Positions 42,260 to 45,195 of a stretch of 45,195 nucleotides of DNA are shown piece by piece (position 1 is the stretch's first letter; every line of letters starts with the position of its first letter). The DNA comes from Flavobacteriaceae bacterium (GTDB lineage Bacteria > Bacteroidota > Bacteroidia > Flavobacteriales > Flavobacteriaceae), in contig CANGTL010000020.1 in the NCBI GenBank assembly GCA_947456815.1, positions 1-45,195 on the forward strand, read 5' to 3'. A model generated the notes under the pieces. It made no database searches, was not told the DNA's origin, and saw only the letters and a list, made by a program, of their open reading frames with translations. Both the position numbers and the translations under genes were made by a program.

Positions 42260-42853
42260 ATGTGGTGGCACTATTTACTCGTCTTTGTTGGAGCTTTCCT
42301 TTTTGATGTTGTGCCATTTCCTTCTCCGCCGGCGTTTACAATTATGGTGTTTTTGCAGATCATGTATGATTTAAACATTTGGTTGGTAATTTTGACTGGT
42401 GTTACGGGTTCTATATTGGGACGATATGTACTGACATTGTATATTCCGAAAATTGCTGGAAAAATTTTTAATCCTGCAAAAAATGAGGACGTACAATACT
42501 TAGGTAAAATCCTAAAAGAAAAAGGCTGGAAAAGTCAATTGGTGATTATTGCCTATTCGCTATTGCCATTGCCAACGACGCCACTTTTTGTTGCAGCTGG
42601 AATGGCTAAAATTCGTCCGTTCTACATCATTCCTGCTTTTTTTGTTGGAAAATTTACCAGTGATACTGTTTTAGTTTATTTTGGGAAATACGGAACGCAA
42701 AGTGCTGAAGATATGCTTCATGGTGTAGTTCATTGGCAATCTGTGTTAAGCGTAGCTGTTGGGATTCTGATATTGTCCGCGTTGCTCTTTATAGATTGGC
42801 GTTCTCTAATTCAAACCAAAAAGTTCAAATTAAATTTTAAGATTTGGAAGTAG
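42260..42853 (+). CDS. VTT/DedA-like membrane protein
   Basis: A 197-residue inner membrane protein of the VTT (SNARE-associated/DedA-like) type by its re-entrant pattern: FVGAFLFDVVPFPSPPAF at the start, LVILTGVTGSILGRYVL, then after a polar loop QLVIIAYSLLPLPTTPLFVA, and SVLSVAVGILILSALLFI at the end. The two repeated half-loops with prolines are typical for VTT proteins, which are proposed to move lipids such as undecaprenyl phosphate. This assignment comes from pattern recognition only. It lies 40 bases after the T9SS cargo gene on the same strand. Confidence 0.8.
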   Translation: MWWHYLLVFVGAFLFDVVPFPSPPAFTIMVFLQIMYDLNIWLVILTGVTGSILGRYVLTLYIPKIAGKIFNPAKNEDVQYLGKILKEKGWKSQLVIIAYSLLPLPTTPLFVAAGMAKIRPFYIIPAFFVGKFTSDTVLVYFGKYGTQSAEDMLHGVVHWQSVLSVAVGILILSALLFIDWRSLIQTKKFKLNFKIWK

Positions 42854-42994
42854 ATGGTTGATCGAGAGTAATAATTTGGAACTTCAATGTGCTTTTACAT
42901 CTAGATTTACCTTATTTATTTTGCCCATTCATAATTCCGTTGTAACAAAAATAGTTTTTAAAGACTGATGTAATCAAATTTAAATCATTCAATC

Positions 42995-45195
42995 ATGAAA
43001 AGAACAAGTTTAAAGGTCTTCTTTGTAATGACTTTTTTTATTCAAATTATCGCTGTCCAGGCACAGCAAACTCCAGTTGTTTCCAAATATGATTATCACG
43101 ATGCATTTGCACCTAACTTTTATACAAAAAACGGGACAGAAACTCGTTCTGCAAGCGGTCAACCTGGTCCAAAGTATTGGCAAAACCGCGCAGATTATCA
43201 ATTGACAGCGCAACTCAACGAATCGACTAACGAAATAGTTGGATCTGAGATTCTGAATTATACTAATAATAGCCCCGATGCATTGTCTTTTTTGTGGATG
43301 CATTTAGATCAAAATGCCTTTAAAACCGAATCTCGTGGAAACGCCATCATTGGATTGAGTGGAAGCAGAGGAGGCGCTAAAGGAGAAAGAGTTGATGGTG
43401 GTTTTAACATAAAGTCCGTATCAATGATGTCTACAATCAACGGAAAAACCTCAGAGAAAGAACTTCAGTTTACTATCGTTGATACGCGCATGCAAATTCA
43501 ATTGCCGCAAGAGTTGAAAGCGAATGGCGCTGCGGCCAAGATTAAAATCACCTTTTCTTATATCTCACCAAAATATGGTTCGGATCGAACAGGCGTTTTA
43601 GATACTAAGAATGGAAAAATATTTACCATCGCGCAATGGTATCCAAGAATGTGTGTGTATGACGATGTTCGAGGTTGGAATACCAATCCATATATTGGCG
43701 CGGAATTCTATTTAGAATATGGCGACTTTGATGTAGCCATTACCGCTCCAGCAAATCATATCGTTGTTTGTTCAGGAGAATTACTCAATCCCGCTGACGT
43801 TTATACCACTGAGCAACAGAAACGTTGGAGTCAAGCCAAACAAAGCGATCAAACCGTAATGATTCGAACTGCAGAAGAAGTTACTAATCCAAGTTCACGC
43901 CCAGTTGGGAAGTCTGAACTTACCTGGAAATTTAAAATTAAAAATGCGAGAGACGTTTCTTGGGCTTCTTCATCATCCTTTATAATTGATGCGGCAAAAA
44001 TTAATTTACCTAGCGGAAAGAAATCTCTAGCTATTTCCGCATATCCAGTAGAAAGTAATGGGGACAAAGCATGGAGCAGAAGTACAGAATATACTAAAAC
44101 TTCCATCGAAAACTATTCTAAAAGATGGTTCGAATATCCTTATCCAGCAGCGACTAACGTGGCGGGAAATGAAGGTGGAATGGAATATCCGGGCATCGTG
44201 TTTTGCGAATGGACTGCCAAAGGAGAAGGTTTATGGGGCGTGACAGACCACGAGTTTGGACACAGTTGGTTTCCAATGATTGTTGGTTCTAACGAGAGAA
44301 TCTTTGCTTGGATGGATGAAGGATTTAATACTTTTATTAATTCGTTAAGTTCTCAAGATTTCAATAAAGGAGAATACAAAGCACAAAAAGAAAACATGAA
44401 TCAAAGTGGTACCTTTCTTACGGATCCAAAATTGGAAACGATGATGAGTACTCCTGATAATATGAAAGAAGAGAGTATTGGTTTGTTATGCTATTATAAG
44501 CCAGGAACAGGACTAACCATGTTGCGTGAACAAATTCTTGGAGAAAAGAGATTTGATTATGCATTTAGAACATACATTGCGAGATGGGCCTTTAAACACC
44601 CAACACCAGATGATTTTTTCAGAACAATGGAAAATGCTGGAGGTGAAGACTTGAATTGGTTTTGGAGAGGTTGGTTTCAAAATAATTGGCGTTTAGATCA
44701 AAGCATTCGTAAAGTGAAATACACGAAAAACGACCCAACCAGAGGTGCTGTCGTAACTATTGATAACTTAGAAAAAATGGCTATGCCTGTAGTAATTGAA
44801 TTTAAAACCAAAAGCGGCAAAGTTTCAAGAACAACACTTCCTGTAGAAGTATGGATGCGCAACGCTTCGTGGACATTCAAGCCTGGTATTTTTGAAGAGA
44901 TTGAATCAATCACGATTGATCCTGACCATTCATTTCCAGATTACAATCCCGCAAATAATACATGGACTGCAGGTAAAAGTGATTTGGAGCAAGATGTAAT
45001 TCTAGATCCGTATTTAGGTACATTTTCGAGCAAGCAAATTCCAATAAAGCTCACATTTACAGAAGAAAATGATGCTTTGGTAGGAACTGCTACGGGACAA
45101 GGACCTATTACATTAGAACCAATTGGTAAAGATCGTTTTGCTTATGCGGCGTACGGAATCGAACTACAATTCAATGAAGCGAAAACAGAAGTGAC
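42995..45195 (+). CDS. M1 family zinc aminopeptidase (partial, runs off the window)
   Basis: The frame opens at ATG 42995 and stays open to the last base, giving 733 residues so far; the end lies outside. A signal peptide is present ([20 protein letters not shown], then VQA). The exopeptidase motif GGMEYPG precedes the zinc site HEFGH at 419-423, and the third ligand E442 follows in WMDEGFNTF, exactly 18 residues after the second histidine as in M1 enzymes. It is therefore a periplasmic or surface aminopeptidase that degrades peptides from the N-terminus. Whether it carries a T9SS sorting domain cannot be seen. Confidence 0.92.
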   Translation, partial: MKRTSLKVFFVMTFFIQIIAVQAQQTPVVSKYDYHDAFAPNFYTKNGTETRSASGQPGPKYWQNRADYQLTAQLNESTNEIVGSEILNYTNNSPDALSFLWMHLDQNAFKTESRGNAIIGLSGSRGGAKGERVDGGFNIKSVSMMSTINGKTSEKELQFTIVDTRMQIQLPQELKANGAAAKIKITFSYISPKYGSDRTGVLDTKNGKIFTIAQWYPRMCVYDDVRGWNTNPYIGAEFYLEYGDFDVAITAPANHIVVCSGELLNPADVYTTEQQKRWSQAKQSDQTVMIRTAEEVTNPSSRPVGKSELTWKFKIKNARDVSWASSSSFIIDAAKINLPSGKKSLAISAYPVESNGDKAWSRSTEYTKTSIENYSKRWFEYPYPAATNVAGNEGGMEYPGIVFCEWTAKGEGLWGVTDHEFGHSWFPMIVGSNERIFAWMDEGFNTFINSLSSQDFNKGEYKAQKENMNQSGTFLTDPKLETMMSTPDNMKEESIGLLCYYKPGTGLTMLREQILGEKRFDYAFRTYIARWAFKHPTPDDFFRTMENAGGEDLNWFWRGWFQNNWRLDQSIRKVKYTKNDPTRGAVVTIDNLEKMAMPVVIEFKTKSGKVSRTTLPVEVWMRNASWTFKPGIFEEIESITIDPDHSFPDYNPANNTWTAGKSDLEQDVILDPYLGTFSSKQIPIKLTFTEENDALVGTATGQGPITLEPIGKDRFAYAAYGIELQFNEAKTEV

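Noticed and set aside
42995..45195. Truncated M1 peptidase pseudogene
   Set aside because: The frame is open to the last base and all catalytic motifs are intact; it is only cut by the window border.

Overview
The window looks like a chromosomal segment of a Flavobacterium-type bacterium (phylum Bacteroidota). The DNA is AT-rich. Several genes follow the Bacteroidota promoter pattern TTG, 17-23 bases, TAnnTTTG. The set of housekeeping genes is flavobacterial: RsmD next to a DUF3822-like protein, a deoxyhypusine-synthase homologue next to arginine decarboxylase, and the type IX secretion (T9SS) regulator PorX. Several secreted proteins end in T9SS sorting domains. No tRNA, rRNA operon, CRISPR array, transposase or phage gene was seen.

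Layout. 1-130 is the 3' end of the RNase P RNA. 362-1740 (minus) is rsmD with its coupled upstream gene. 2026-4413 (plus) holds a Dda/RecD-like helicase and kdsB. 4414-6891 (minus) holds a potassium channel, a secreted GH114/TM1410-like protein and a spermidine-synthase-like Rossmann protein. 6932-12391 (plus) holds an acyltransferase, an M14 peptidase, an Lrp-type regulator, PEP carboxylase and a DinB-like protein. 12430-16761 (minus) holds an acidic protein, the deoxyhypusine-synthase homologue (probably homospermidine synthase), arginine decarboxylase, a possible 59-residue protein and aroB.

16914-23482 (plus) is the most striking accessory block. It is an eight-gene, tightly spaced and mostly overlapping operon with three different photolyase/cryptochrome family proteins: an unusual FAD-binding member without the usual tryptophan triad, an iron-sulfur (6-4) photolyase and a Cry-DASH. 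Embedded among them are a flavin reductase and DUF2805, DUF2452, DUF2071 and DUF2256 proteins. It lies between aroB and proline dehydrogenase and reads as one light-response/DNA-repair cassette with its own strong-looking promoter.

23577-26531 is proline dehydrogenase and an ABC exporter, ending tail to tail with no gap. 26676-36349 (minus) is a secretion region: a large M12 metallopeptidase with dockerin-like C-terminal repeats, and an adhesin / SprF-PorP / OmpA-TPR module for T9SS export. 36476-40168 (minus) holds a small membrane protein, an alanine-dehydrogenase-like protein with altered catalytic residues, TsaE and PorX. 40372-45195 (plus) holds a small membrane protein, a T9SS cargo with a PKD domain, a VTT-like membrane protein and an M1 aminopeptidase cut by the window end.

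The first 14 kb carries four copies of a nested palindromic intergenic repeat: a conserved hairpin element with an exchangeable core, in three copies flanked by a second repeat family on one or both sides. These were the main non-coding structures found, and they touch gene ends and putative promoters.
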